From assembly GCF_001570885.1 (NCBI RefSeq), contig NZ_BCSN01000017.1:1-49731 (forward strand): 49,731 bases of DNA, read 5' to 3'. Under the pieces are notes generated by a model, which worked only from the letters and a program-made list of their open reading frames with translations, had not been told where the DNA came from and did no database searches. Source of the DNA: Micrococcus lylae NBRC 15355 (GTDB lineage: Bacteria > Actinomycetota > Actinomycetes > Actinomycetales > Micrococcaceae). Each line of letters opens with the position of its first letter. Position 1 is the first letter of the stretch. Positions 41,387 to 49,691 of this stretch are shown one piece after another. The translations under genes were made by a program, and so were the position numbers.

Positions 41387-42253
41387 GTGACCATCTTCGC
41401 CACCGGGTTCCTGACCAACCTCGCCCTCGTCGTCGCCGTGGGCGCGCAGACTCTGTTCCTGCTGCGCCAGGTCGTCCGACGAGACCGCGTGCTGCTCTCG
41501 CTCGGCATCTGCCTGGCCGGTGACATGATCCTGCTCGCCGCCGGAGTCGCCGGCGTGGGAGTCGTCGCCGACGCTGTGCCGTGGCTCATCCCCGCGATGA
41601 CCGTGGCCGGCATCGCCTACCTGCTCTGGTTCGCCTTCGCCTCCCTGAGGTCGGCCTGGAAGGGACAGACCACCCTCGCCTCCGCGGCCGCCGAGGCCCA
41701 GCAGAACGACCCGGAGCACGCGCCCTCCCTCACCGATGTGGTCACCCTGACGGGCCAGCTGCCGGTCATCGACAGCGAGATGCTCGCCGCCCACCGCTCC
41801 GGACACCTCACCGAGGACGGCACCGTCCACCGGGCCCCGCGCTCCGGTGAGCCGGCCGAGCCCGCCCGCCCGTCCGTCGTCGTCAAGCCCTCCGGCAGCG
41901 GCTCGGTGGCCGTGCAGGCCACGCCGAAGGTCCGGACGGTCGCCCTCGACGCCCCGCAGACCCCGCTGGGCAAGGCGATCATGCTCGCCCTGTCCGTGTC
42001 CCTGCTGAACCCGCACGCGATCCTGGACATGGTCGTCATGCTCGGCACCGTCTCCCAGGCCTACGGAGACGGCCGCTGGCTGTTCGCCGGCGGTGCCATC
42101 CTCGCCTCCACGCTGTGGATCGTCCTGCTGGGCTGGGGCGGCACCAAGATCGCCCCGTTCATGAACTCGCCGAAGATGTGGCGGATCGTGGACTCCGTGG
42201 TGGGCGTGCTGATGATCGGCATCGCGGTGAAGATCACCTTCACCCTGTTCTGA
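41387..42253 (+). CDS. lysE: LysE-type basic amino acid exporter
   Basis: A 288-residue exporter of the LysE/ArgO family: N-terminal FATGFLTNLALVVAVGAQTLFLLRQ and C-terminal ALSVSLLNPHAILDMVVMLG with the family's NPHA. Expected to export lysine or arginine. It is longer than the roughly 235-residue corynebacterial LysE because about 85 hydrophilic residues (from GQTTLASAA to LDAPQTP) are inserted in the central loop after helix 3. GTG start with TACTCT 6 nt upstream, so probably leaderless. Confidence 0.88.
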   Translation: MTIFATGFLTNLALVVAVGAQTLFLLRQVVRRDRVLLSLGICLAGDMILLAAGVAGVGVVADAVPWLIPAMTVAGIAYLLWFAFASLRSAWKGQTTLASAAAEAQQNDPEHAPSLTDVVTLTGQLPVIDSEMLAAHRSGHLTEDGTVHRAPRSGEPAEPARPSVVVKPSGSGSVAVQATPKVRTVALDAPQTPLGKAIMLALSVSLLNPHAILDMVVMLGTVSQAYGDGRWLFAGGAILASTLWIVLLGWGGTKIAPFMNSPKMWRIVDSVVGVLMIGIAVKITFTLF

Positions 42254-42265
42254 TCCCCGCGGGTG

Positions 42266-42271
42266 TTGAAT
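42266..42271 (+). promoter_or_regulatory. -10 element TTGAAT of a leaderless promoter
   Basis: TTGAAT ends 7 nt before the ATG at 42279. Confidence 0.4.
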
Positions 42272-42278
42272 GGACGGC

Positions 42279-42749
42279 ATGCCCGCCGCTGACGTGAACG
42301 ACGCCCAGGACCCCGCCGGACCGGACGTGCAGACGATCCGCGTCTCCGCCGTGGTGCTGCGACGCCCGGACGGCCGCACCCTGTCGGTCCGCAAGGGCGG
42401 CACGAGGATGTACATGTTCCCCGGCGGCAAGCCCGAGCCCGGAGAGACGGCACGGGAGGCCGCCGTGCGCGAGGTGGCCGAGGAGACCGGCATCCGCCTG
42501 CGCCCGGACGAGCTGACCTGCCTGGGCGTCCACGAGGCAGCCGCCGCCAACGAGGCCGGCTTCCGCGTGGTGGGTCACGTCTTCGCCCTCGCCCGTCCGC
42601 TGGCCGAGCACGAAGCCCCGGTGAAGGCCGCCGAGATCGCGGACCTGACCTGGCTCGACCCGGCGGCGCCGCAGGCTCCGGACGGCCACGGGCTGGCTCC
42701 GCTGCTGTGCTCGGTGCTCGAGGGGATCGCGGCCGACCCGCTGTTCTGA
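42279..42749 (+). CDS. NUDIX hydrolase
   Basis: A 156-residue hydrolase with a complete Nudix box, GGKPEPGETAREAAVREV followed by AEETGI, giving the metal-binding REVAEE. MYMFPGGK just before is typical of the MutT-like subgroup acting on nucleoside di- or triphosphates. Substrate unknown. It starts 25 nt after lysE, with its own -10 (TTGAAT, 7 nt before the ATG), so it may be expressed separately. Confidence 0.9.
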   Translation: MPAADVNDAQDPAGPDVQTIRVSAVVLRRPDGRTLSVRKGGTRMYMFPGGKPEPGETAREAAVREVAEETGIRLRPDELTCLGVHEAAAANEAGFRVVGHVFALARPLAEHEAPVKAAEIADLTWLDPAAPQAPDGHGLAPLLCSVLEGIAADPLF

Positions 42750-42835
42750 CCCTCCCCTCCGCGCGTTCCCCTCCCCTCCGCACTGTCGGTTGAGTTCGGG
42801 CCCGTGTTCGGCGCCCGGAGGGGCCTGCCGCCGGC

Positions 42836-43834
42836 TCAGTCGCGGGCGCGGCCCTCGGTGAGGGGCTCGTCGTGCTCCATCGGCTTGTCCGAACGGCGGA
42901 AGACCATCGCGAGGACGGCGCCGGAGAGGTTGTGCCAGATGGAGAAGACGGCGGCAGGCAGGGCGGCGGCGGGGGAGAGGTACTGGGCGGCCAGGCCGGC
43001 GGCGAGGCCGGAGTTCTGCATGCCGACCTCGATGGACACCGTGCGGGCCGAGGGCCGCGGCAGGCCGCAGAGGTGGGCGCCGGCGTAGCCCAGTGCGTAG
43101 CCGAGGCCGTTGTGCAGGACCACCGCGAGCAGCACCAGGAAGCCGGCGGAGAGCACCGTCTCGGCCGAGTTGCCCACCACCGCGGCGGCCACCAGGGAGA
43201 TGAAGAGGACCGAGATCCACGGCAGCGCCGGCAGGACGATCTCCACTGCGCGGCGCAGCAGCATGCGGACGACCAGTCCGCCGAGCACGGGCAGCAGCAC
43301 GATGTTCACGATCGACATCGCCATGGCGCCGGCGTCCACGTCCATGTACTGGCCGGCCAGCCACAGGGTGAGCAGCGGGGTCAGCAGGGGCGCCAGGAGC
43401 GTGGAGACGGAGGTCATGGTCACCGAGAGTGCGGTGTCCGCGCGGGACAGGTAGGCGACCACGTTCGAGGCGGTGCCGCCCGGGGCCGAGCCCACGAGGA
43501 TCACGCCCGCCGCCAGTTCCGGCGGCAGCTCCAGGATCAGGGCCACGCCCAGGCCCAGCAGCGGCATGATCGCGTACTGCGCCACCACGCCGAGCAGGAT
43601 CGGCAGCGGGCGCTTGAAGACCAGGGCGAAATCCGGCCAGGTCAGGGTCAGGCCCATGCCGAACATGATGATCCCCAGGAACAGGTTGACCTGCGGGATC
43701 AGCTGCTTGGTGGCCTCCGGTGCCAGGAAGCCGATCACGGCGGCAGCCAGCACGAGCAGGGGGAAGACGCTGACCGCGAGCCGGGCCGAGCGGTCCTCCG
43801 CGGCTCGCGAGCGGGTGGCGGTGGCGGTGCTCAT
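42836..43834 (-). CDS. Bile acid:sodium symporter (BASS) family transporter
   Basis: A 332-residue membrane protein with about nine or ten helices. GFMGLTL-like text (IIMFGMGLTLTWPDFALVFKRP), GSAPGGTASNVVAYLSRADTALSVTMTS and EVGMQNSGLAAGLA are hallmark BASS segments. Substrates in bacteria include pantothenate, keto acids and other organic anions; unknown here. TACAGT ends 7 nt before the ATG. The upstream neighbour is the palindromic terminator of the ABC permease. Confidence 0.9.
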   Translation of the reverse strand: MSTATATRSRAAEDRSARLAVSVFPLLVLAAAVIGFLAPEATKQLIPQVNLFLGIIMFGMGLTLTWPDFALVFKRPLPILLGVVAQYAIMPLLGLGVALILELPPELAAGVILVGSAPGGTASNVVAYLSRADTALSVTMTSVSTLLAPLLTPLLTLWLAGQYMDVDAGAMAMSIVNIVLLPVLGGLVVRMLLRRAVEIVLPALPWISVLFISLVAAAVVGNSAETVLSAGFLVLLAVVLHNGLGYALGYAGAHLCGLPRPSARTVSIEVGMQNSGLAAGLAAQYLSPAAALPAAVFSIWHNLSGAVLAMVFRRSDKPMEHDEPLTEGRARD

Positions 43835-43841
43835 GCAGACC

Positions 43842-43847
43842 ACTGTA
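43842..43847 (-). promoter_or_regulatory. -10 element TACAGT of a leaderless promoter
   Basis: TACAGT on the minus strand ends 7 nt before the ATG at 43834. Confidence 0.5.
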
Positions 43848-43879
43848 GGTCCGGGCCGCGCCTCCGGCCGTGCGCGCGG

Positions 43880-43938
43880 ATCGACGGTTCGTCACCGGAT
43901 CGCGGAGAATCTCTGCGATCCGGTGACGAACCGTCGAT
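43880..43938 (-). terminator. Long perfect palindrome after the ABC permease gene
   Basis: Arms of 24 bp (43880-43903 and 43915-43938) are exact inverse complements around an 11-nt loop that is itself nearly self-complementary (GGAGA-A-TCTCT). It starts 17 nt after the permease stop. It is long for a terminator and ends only 33 bp before the BASS -10 on the same strand. Confidence 0.75.
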
Positions 43939-43954
43939 TATCAGCGCCGGGGGA

Positions 43955-45145
43955 TCAGTCCTTCTTCGCGCGCAGCGCCTCGGACCACTTCAGGGCCTTG
44001 CCGGTGCGCAGGATGGAGCGCTCGTAGATCTTCGCCGCGAACCAGATCGCCAGGGCGGTGGACGCGATCAGGATGCCGAGGGAGAGCAGGTGCTCCCACA
44101 TCGCCCCCTGGTCCAGGAACACCCGCAGCGGCGTGGCCACCGGGGCGGAGAACGGCACCAGGGCCATGATCCGCAGGGCCTCCGGGTTGTCGTTGAAGAA
44201 GATCACCGCGAAGTACGGGAGCATGATCAGCATCATCACCGGCATCGAGGTGGAGCCGATGTCCTCCTGGCGGGAGACCAGGGAGGCGGCCGCCGCGTAC
44301 AGCGAGGCGATCATCACGAACCCGATCGCGAACAGCAGCACGAACCACAGGATCGGTGCGCCCAGGCCGTCCAGCGGCAGGACCGCCTCGTTGACCTGCA
44401 TGCCCAGCAGGAGCACGCCGGCGATCAGCGCCACCTGGAACAGGGCCATCGCGGAGTTGCCGATCACCTTGCCGGCCATCATGGCCTTCGCCGGGATGGC
44501 GGCGAGCAGGATCTCCACCACGCGGGACTGCTTCTCCTCGATCACCGAGACCGCGATCTGCTGGCCGTAGGTGATGGCGATCATGAAGAACACGATGCCG
44601 AAGCCGAAGGCGATCAGATACTGCAGGCCCGGATTCGGGGCGTTCGGGTCCAGCAGCTCCACGGACGGGGAGACGGAGAGCGCCTCCACCAGGCCGGTCG
44701 GCGCGGAGTCCAGGCCGATCACGGCGATGCCCGCCGGGCCGGCGTCGTCCGGGATGACCGCGGCCTCGACGTCGCCGGCGCGCACGGCCTCCTTCGCGGC
44801 GTCCGGGGAGTCCACGGTCTGCGGGTCGTAGGCGTCGCCGAGCGCACCCACCGCCTGGGAGGTCTCCGCGGTCACGGCCACCTTGTCGCCGTCGCCGCCG
44901 CCGAAGAGGTCGCCCAGGCGCGGGGCCAGCAGCACGGCCAGCAGGAGCAGGCCGAGCATGATCGCGGTGGTCACCACGAACGCCTTGGACATCATCTTGA
45001 CCTTCATCTCGCGGCCGGCCACCAGGCCGACGGCGGTCCAGAAGGGGGTGCGGCCGGCCTGCGTGCCGGCGCCCGAGGTGCCGGTTCCGCCTGCTGCGGG
45101 TCGGTCGTCGTGGGTGAGGATCTGGTTCTGGGTCGAGGCGTTCAT
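43955..45145 (-). CDS. ABC-2 type exporter permease (NatB-like)
   Basis: A 396-residue permease: one helix at about 50-70 (AFVVTTAIMLGLLLLAVLL), a large extracytoplasmic domain to about 180, then five helices. GIVFFMIAITYGQQIAVSVIEEKQSRVVEILLAAI is the conserved segment of NatB/YhaP-like permeases, which export sodium, antibiotics or lipids. Its ATG overlaps the ATPase stop (ATGA). Confidence 0.88.
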   Translation of the reverse strand: MNASTQNQILTHDDRPAAGGTGTSGAGTQAGRTPFWTAVGLVAGREMKVKMMSKAFVVTTAIMLGLLLLAVLLAPRLGDLFGGGDGDKVAVTAETSQAVGALGDAYDPQTVDSPDAAKEAVRAGDVEAAVIPDDAGPAGIAVIGLDSAPTGLVEALSVSPSVELLDPNAPNPGLQYLIAFGFGIVFFMIAITYGQQIAVSVIEEKQSRVVEILLAAIPAKAMMAGKVIGNSAMALFQVALIAGVLLLGMQVNEAVLPLDGLGAPILWFVLLFAIGFVMIASLYAAAASLVSRQEDIGSTSMPVMMLIMLPYFAVIFFNDNPEALRIMALVPFSAPVATPLRVFLDQGAMWEHLLSLGILIASTALAIWFAAKIYERSILRTGKALKWSEALRAKKD

Positions 45146-46026
45146 CGGGTGACCTCCGTGAAGATCTCGTGCAGGGAGTGGCGGACGGTGCCGAAGCGGG
45201 TGACGGTGCCGCGGGCGCTCGCCTCGCGCAGCACCGCGTTGGCGGCCTCCGCGTCGGCGGCCCGGAAGCGGACGTGGCCGCCGTCGAAGCTGGTGACGTC
45301 CACACCGGACATGGAACGGACCCAGCCGGTGTCCGTGCCGGCGATCAGCTCCCATTCGGTCTCGGCGTGCTGCTCGATGAGCTCCTGGCGGGTGCCGTTC
45401 GCCACCACGCGGCCGTCGGCGAGGATGACGAGCTCGTCGCAGAGCCGCTCCACCACGTCCAGCTGGTGGGAGGAGAACAGCACCGGGACGCCGGTGTCCG
45501 CGGTCTCGCGCAGCACCTGCAGGGTGGTGTCCACCGCGTGCGGGTCCAGGCCGGAGAACGGCTCGTCCAGCACCAGGGCGTTCGGCTCGTGCACCAGGGC
45601 GGCGGCCACCTGGGCGCGCTGCTGGTTGCCGAGGGAGAGCTCCTCGAGCTTGTCCTTGGCGCGGTGGTTCAGGTCCAGGCGCTCGAGCAGGTCTGTGGCG
45701 CGGGCCTTGGCGGCCTTCGCGGAGGAGCCGTGCAGGCGGGCCAGGTAGACGAGCTGGTCGATCACCGGCATCTTCGGGTAGAGGCCGCGCTCCTCCGGCA
45801 TGTAGCCGATGCCGGCGCGGTAGGCCGCTGTGATGGGGGAGCCGTGCACGAGGATCTCGCCGGAGTCGTGGGAGAGCACGCCCAGCAGGATGCGCATGGT
45901 GGTGGTCTTGCCGGCACCGTTGCCGCCCACGAAGCCTGTCATCAGGCCGGGCTTGATGTCGAAGGACAGGTCGTGGAGGACGTGGGTGCCGCCGTAGGAC
46001 TTGTTGAGGTCTCTGACGCTGATCAT
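45142..46026 (-). CDS. ABC exporter ATP-binding protein (NatA-like)
   Basis: A 294-residue ATPase: Walker A GGNGAGKTT at 34-42, signature LSLGNQQR, Walker B ALVLDEPFSGLDP and switch His in FSSHQLDVVERL. The signature has LSLGN in place of LSGGQ, which is usual for this NatA-like group, and a DUF4162-type C-terminal domain follows. The ATG at 46026 is chosen because TAACGT ends exactly 7 nt upstream; 46035 is an alternative. Coupled to the permease. Confidence 0.92.
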   Translation of the reverse strand: MISVRDLNKSYGGTHVLHDLSFDIKPGLMTGFVGGNGAGKTTTMRILLGVLSHDSGEILVHGSPITAAYRAGIGYMPEERGLYPKMPVIDQLVYLARLHGSSAKAAKARATDLLERLDLNHRAKDKLEELSLGNQQRAQVAAALVHEPNALVLDEPFSGLDPHAVDTTLQVLRETADTGVPVLFSSHQLDVVERLCDELVILADGRVVANGTRQELIEQHAETEWELIAGTDTGWVRSMSGVDVTSFDGGHVRFRAADAEAANAVLREASARGTVTRFGTVRHSLHEIFTEVTR

Positions 46027-46033
46027 GTCTGCC

Positions 46034-46039
46034 ACGTTA
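46034..46039 (-). promoter_or_regulatory. -10 element TAACGT of a leaderless promoter
   Basis: TAACGT on the minus strand ends 7 nt before the ATG at 46026. Confidence 0.5.
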
Positions 46040-46107
46040 TGTGCCGCGGACCACCCGGCGGATCCGCCCGGCGGGGGAGATCTGCGACGTCGGCCTGCAG
46101 GGGCGGC

Positions 46108-46128
46108 CTCCTCCTGCCGGGGGAGGAG
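46108..46128 (-). terminator. Hairpin after the NarL-type regulator
   Basis: CTCCTCC and GGAGGAG around a 7-nt loop, 47 nt beyond the regulator's stop. Confidence 0.4.
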
Positions 46129-46175
46129 ACGGGTCAGGGCAGGGCGTCGCCTCCGGCGGTGGGAACGGCCCCGGG

Positions 46176-46955
46176 TCAGTCGGCGAAGCCGTGCTCGAAG
46201 GCCCAGATCACCGCATGCACGCGGTCCCGGGCCTGCAGCTTCATCAGCACGTTGGACACGTGGGTCTTCACGGTGGACTCGCCCACGACCAGCTCCTGCG
46301 CGATCTCCCCGTTGGACAGCCCGCGCGCCATCAGCCGCAGGATCTCCGTCTCCCGGGCGGTCAGCCCCGCCGTCCCGACGGCGGCACTGGCCTCCGCCTG
46401 CCCCGTACCGGGCTCCTCGGCCGGCCCGGGCGTGGAGGCCGGCTCGGGCATGGAGGCCGGCTCGGAGGGGGCGGCCGCCCCGTCCTCGGCAGGGACGACG
46501 GCGGGGGTGTCCGCTGTCCCCGCGCCCTGGGCGCCGGTGGCGAGGCGGGCGAGCACGCGGCGGGTGACCTGGGGGTCCAGCAGGGCGTCGCCGCGGCCGA
46601 GCACACGGACGGCCTCGATCAGCTCCTCCGGTCCGGCGGACTTCAGCAGGAACCCGGAGGCACCGGCGGTGAGGGTGTCGAAGAGGAAGTCGTCCCGGTC
46701 GAAGGTCGTGAGGATGAGGATCGCGGCGCGGGCGTCGGACTCCGCAAGGGCCCGGGTGGCCGCGATGCCGTCCATCACCGGCATCTGCACGTCCATGCAG
46801 ACCACGTCCGGGTCCAGCTCTGCGACCTTCTCGAGGGCCTCGCGGCCGTCGCCGGCCTCGCCGACCACCTCGAGGCCGTCCTCCGAGCCGAGGATCGCGG
46901 CGAAGCCGAGGCGGATCAGGGGCTGGTCGTCCACCAGCAGGACGCGGATGCTCAT
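46176..46955 (-). CDS. NarL/LuxR-type response regulator
   Basis: A 259-residue regulator: receiver with phosphoacceptor Asp55 (CMDVQMPVMDG) and Lys105, then a LuxR helix-turn-helix from about 198 (LTARETEILRLMARGLSNGEIAQ). The two are joined by an Ala/Pro/Glu-rich linker of about 55 residues (141-196) with EPAS repeats, much longer than the usual 15-25. Its ATG overlaps the kinase stop (ATGA). It lies directly behind the kinase and upstream of the ABC exporter genes, a likely target by position only. Confidence 0.9.
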   Translation of the reverse strand: MSIRVLLVDDQPLIRLGFAAILGSEDGLEVVGEAGDGREALEKVAELDPDVVCMDVQMPVMDGIAATRALAESDARAAILILTTFDRDDFLFDTLTAGASGFLLKSAGPEELIEAVRVLGRGDALLDPQVTRRVLARLATGAQGAGTADTPAVVPAEDGAAAPSEPASMPEPASTPGPAEEPGTGQAEASAAVGTAGLTARETEILRLMARGLSNGEIAQELVVGESTVKTHVSNVLMKLQARDRVHAVIWAFEHGFAD

Positions 46956-48304
46956 CGGGTCTCCTCAGCGGATGCGGCGGGTGCGGTGGCGGCGGCCCCG
47001 GCGGTCGGCACGGTGGCGCGCACCAGCCATCCTCCGGTGGGCTTGGGGCCGGCGTCCACCGTGCCGCCCACGGAGTCCATGCGCTCGCGCATGCCGCGCA
47101 GACCCAGGTGGGTGCCGGGGACCAGGAGCCGGCCCCGGGTGCCGCGGCCGTCGTCGGACACCTCCAGCTCCACGCGGTCCTCCTCGGTGCGCAGGCGGAG
47201 CGTCACGGCCGCCCGGGGGCCGGCGTGCTTGCGGGCGTTGGTCAGGCCCTCCTGGGCCACACGGTAGAGGGCCAGCTCGGCCGCGGGCGGCAGCGCCGGG
47301 GCCGGCCCGATCCGTTCGAGGACCACCTGCTGCGTGCCCGTGGAGCGTGCCTTCTCGGCGAGCGTGTCGAGGTCGGACAGACGGGGCACCGAGGCGACGG
47401 CGCCGTCGTCGTCCCTGAGGGTGTGGACGAGGGACTGGAGCTCCCGCACCGCCTGGCGGGAGGAGTCCTCCACGCCCTTGAGGTGGCCGGCGGCGGCCTC
47501 CGGGTCCTTCGCCTGGAGCATGCGGGCGGCGCCGGCCTGTACGCCCATGGCGGTGACGTGGTGGGCCACCACGTCGTGCAGCTCGCGGGCGATGCGCACC
47601 CGCTCCAAGGACACCGCCTGCTCGGCCAGCTGCTCCTGCTGGGCGCGGATCTCCGCGTGGGCCCGCTCCAGCTCCTGCCGTTCCATCGCCTGCTGCCAGG
47701 CGCGGTCGCCGAACATCCACGCACCGGTGAAGTACGCGGCGTTGATGAGCCACTGGATCAGCAGGAACGCGAAGTAGGCGTTCACACCGCGCTCGCCGGC
47801 CGTGCCCGAGGAGAAGCCGAGCACGGAGGCGATCAGCAGCCAGGACGCCATCGCCGCCACGATCGCCAGGCGGACCCAGAAGGCGCGGCGCCGGTCCGGG
47901 CACCAGGCGCCCACCGTGTAGAAGCTCATGAACAGCAGCACCTGGGAGGCGTACATCTCCACGCCCACCGACGAGGCCAGGGCGATGTAGGCGGCCGCGT
48001 AGAGCACGGCCACCGTCATGGGGGCGCGGCGGCGGAACCCCAGCAGCAGCGCGGCGGCGGCGCCGGTGGCAGCCACCACATGGACGGAGGACCGGTACAC
48101 GGCGTCCATGCCGGCCCACTGGCCCAGGTAGGCCATCTCCACCGAGGCGATCGCCAGGACCGCCGCGATGATGATGTCCTTGCGCAGCCAGCGCTCCGGC
48201 AGGGTGCGGGTCGGGCGGTCGGGTGCCGGCGCGGCCGCCGGGGATGTGCTGTCCGCGGCGGAGTCGGCGTCCGGTCGCGGGGAGGCTGCGGTGGGGACGG
48301 ACAT
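46952..48304 (-). CDS. Sensor histidine kinase, NarL-partner type
   Basis: A 450-residue kinase: a 40-residue Ser/Ala/Pro N-terminus, about five or six helices between 42 and 200, a coiled coil, HisKA_3 with His243 (RIARELHDVVAHHVTAMGVQAGAAR), and HATPase_c with LTNARKHAG, DDGRGTRG and THLGLRGMRERM. The membrane part has no separate sensor domain, as in intramembrane-sensing kinases like LiaS/DesK. TAGGGT ends 7 nt before the ATG. It forms an operon with the regulator. Confidence 0.92.
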   Translation of the reverse strand: MSVPTAASPRPDADSAADSTSPAAAPAPDRPTRTLPERWLRKDIIIAAVLAIASVEMAYLGQWAGMDAVYRSSVHVVAATGAAAALLLGFRRRAPMTVAVLYAAAYIALASSVGVEMYASQVLLFMSFYTVGAWCPDRRRAFWVRLAIVAAMASWLLIASVLGFSSGTAGERGVNAYFAFLLIQWLINAAYFTGAWMFGDRAWQQAMERQELERAHAEIRAQQEQLAEQAVSLERVRIARELHDVVAHHVTAMGVQAGAARMLQAKDPEAAAGHLKGVEDSSRQAVRELQSLVHTLRDDDGAVASVPRLSDLDTLAEKARSTGTQQVVLERIGPAPALPPAAELALYRVAQEGLTNARKHAGPRAAVTLRLRTEEDRVELEVSDDGRGTRGRLLVPGTHLGLRGMRERMDSVGGTVDAGPKPTGGWLVRATVPTAGAAATAPAASAEETR

Positions 48305-48311
48305 GACCTCC

Positions 48312-48317
48312 ACCCTA
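48312..48317 (-). promoter_or_regulatory. -10 element TAGGGT of a leaderless promoter
   Basis: TAGGGT on the minus strand ends 7 nt before the ATG at 48304. The GGAGG between is only 3 nt from the ATG, too close for a normal ribosome site. Confidence 0.5.
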
Positions 48318-48460
48318 GGCAGGAGCCGGACCGGGCACCTCCGCCTGCAGGGGGAGACGTCGCCTGGAAGGACAACGCCCAGCCAGAAGGAGCCCACAGT
48401 GCGTCTGCTCGGGAGTCCGCCGTCAGTGCGTGGACCTGCGGACCTGGGAGGATGGTCGCC

Positions 48461-49672
48461 GTGACCGAGCATCCTCAGCACCCCCTTCCCGACGACGGCC
48501 CCCGCCCCTCCGGCTCCCGGCCCGCCCCGTCCTCGCCCCGTCAGGCCGCCTCCGGCGGCTCCGCGGCGGCGGGCGGATCGGCGTCGCCCGGGGAGCGGCC
48601 GACCGTCGGGGATGGGCCGGCCGCCGGTACGGCGACGGGCACCCTGGTCAGCCTGGGCGTGCTCGTGGACCCGGCGATCCCGGACCCGGACCTGAACGTC
48701 CTGAAGGAGGACCTGCACGCCACCTACCCGGACCTGGAGTGGCAGGTCTCGGCACTCCCGCACCACCTGGACGACGAGGAGGGCGACTCCCTCGACCTGC
48801 TGGAGATCGCCCGCGACCGGATGCTGGACGAGGGCTGGGACCTGGCGGTGGCGGTCCGCAACGAGCCACTGGAGCAGGGCAAGCACACGCTGCGCAGCCA
48901 GGTGTCCCCGGCGCACGCGGTGGGCGTGCTGGCACTGGAGCTCGTGGAGGAGCCGGTCGAGGCGGCGGTGGCCCGGGTGGTGGGCAAGATCCTCGGCCTG
49001 GACAACGACGAGGACGGCGACGCCCCCACCGAGTCCGAGCGGCGCGCGGCGTCCCGGGCGGCCCGTCAGCTGGCCACGGACGTGGAGGACCGCGGCCGCG
49101 AGGTCCCCCTGCTCTACGCCTGGCGCGTGGGTGCGGCGAACCTGAGCCTGCTCTGGCAGACGATCCGCGCGAACCGTCCCTGGATGCTGGCGGCGACGCT
49201 CTCGAAGTCCCTGTCCGCAGCGCTCGCCGCGGGCTTGCTGACCCTGATGACCACGGACCTGTGGATGCTGTCCGCGGAGTACAGCGGCATCCAGATGGCG
49301 CTGGTCGGCAGCCTCGCAATCCTGTCCGTGACGATCTCGATGATCGTGGGCGCGAAGCTGTGGGAGAAGCCGCGCCGCAAGGGCGAGCGCGAGCAGGTGA
49401 TGGTCTTCAACATCGCCACGGTCATCACGGTGCTGATCGGCGTCCTCGTCCTGCACGCCGCCCTGACGCTGCTGTCCCTGGTGGGTGCGCTGATGTTCGT
49501 GGACGACACGGTCTTCGAGGAGGTCACCGGGGACCCGGCCACGTTCTGGCAGTACTGCAAGCTCGCCTGGTTCATCGGCGGCCTGGCCACGATCGGCTCG
49601 GCCCTCGGCGCCGGCCTCGAGGACGACGACGACATCCGCGAGGCCATCTTCACCCGCGGCAGTGCCGGCTGA
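48461..49672 (+). CDS. Hypothetical membrane protein, 403 aa
   Basis: I do not recognise this family. The first 60 residues are Pro/Ser/Gly rich and low complexity. Residues about 65-200 form a soluble acidic domain (VSLGVLVDPAIPDPDLNVLKEDLHATYPDLEWQ is followed by a DLAVAVRNEPL strand). The last 170 residues carry about four hydrophobic segments and end in a short acidic tail. GAGGAT ends 7 nt before the GTG at 48461; an ATG at 48452 is the alternative start. It contains a copy of the 17-mer that forms its terminator arm (48486-48502) in its 5' coding region. Confidence 0.78.
   Translation: MTEHPQHPLPDDGPRPSGSRPAPSSPRQAASGGSAAAGGSASPGERPTVGDGPAAGTATGTLVSLGVLVDPAIPDPDLNVLKEDLHATYPDLEWQVSALPHHLDDEEGDSLDLLEIARDRMLDEGWDLAVAVRNEPLEQGKHTLRSQVSPAHAVGVLALELVEEPVEAAVARVVGKILGLDNDEDGDAPTESERRAASRAARQLATDVEDRGREVPLLYAWRVGAANLSLLWQTIRANRPWMLAATLSKSLSAALAAGLLTLMTTDLWMLSAEYSGIQMALVGSLAILSVTISMIVGAKLWEKPRRKGEREQVMVFNIATVITVLIGVLVLHAALTLLSLVGALMFVDDTVFEEVTGDPATFWQYCKLAWFIGGLATIGSALGAGLEDDDDIREAIFTRGSAG
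48486..48502 (+). repeat. Coding copy of the terminator-arm 17-mer
   Basis: TTCCCGACGACGGCCCC, identical to the right arm of the terminator at 49715-49731, here encoding LPDDGP near the N-terminus of the last gene. Confidence 0.85.
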
Positions 49673-49691
49673 CCCGGGCAGACACGGGCGA

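Noticed and set aside
42750-42790. Direct repeat CCCTCCCCTCCGC twice after the NUDIX gene
   Set aside because: Short, low-complexity pyrimidine tract without structure; not convincing as a functional element.
42872-45748. A 958-codon plus-strand open frame opposite the BASS, ABC permease and ABC ATPase genes
   Set aside because: His/Gly/Arg/Asp-rich antisense shadow. The minus-strand frames contain Walker motifs, membrane helices and coupled starts.
47108-48460. Upstream extension of the last gene to an 854-residue protein
   Set aside because: The extension is antisense to the NarL-type kinase and has shadow composition; the real start is at the GTG or ATG near 48461.
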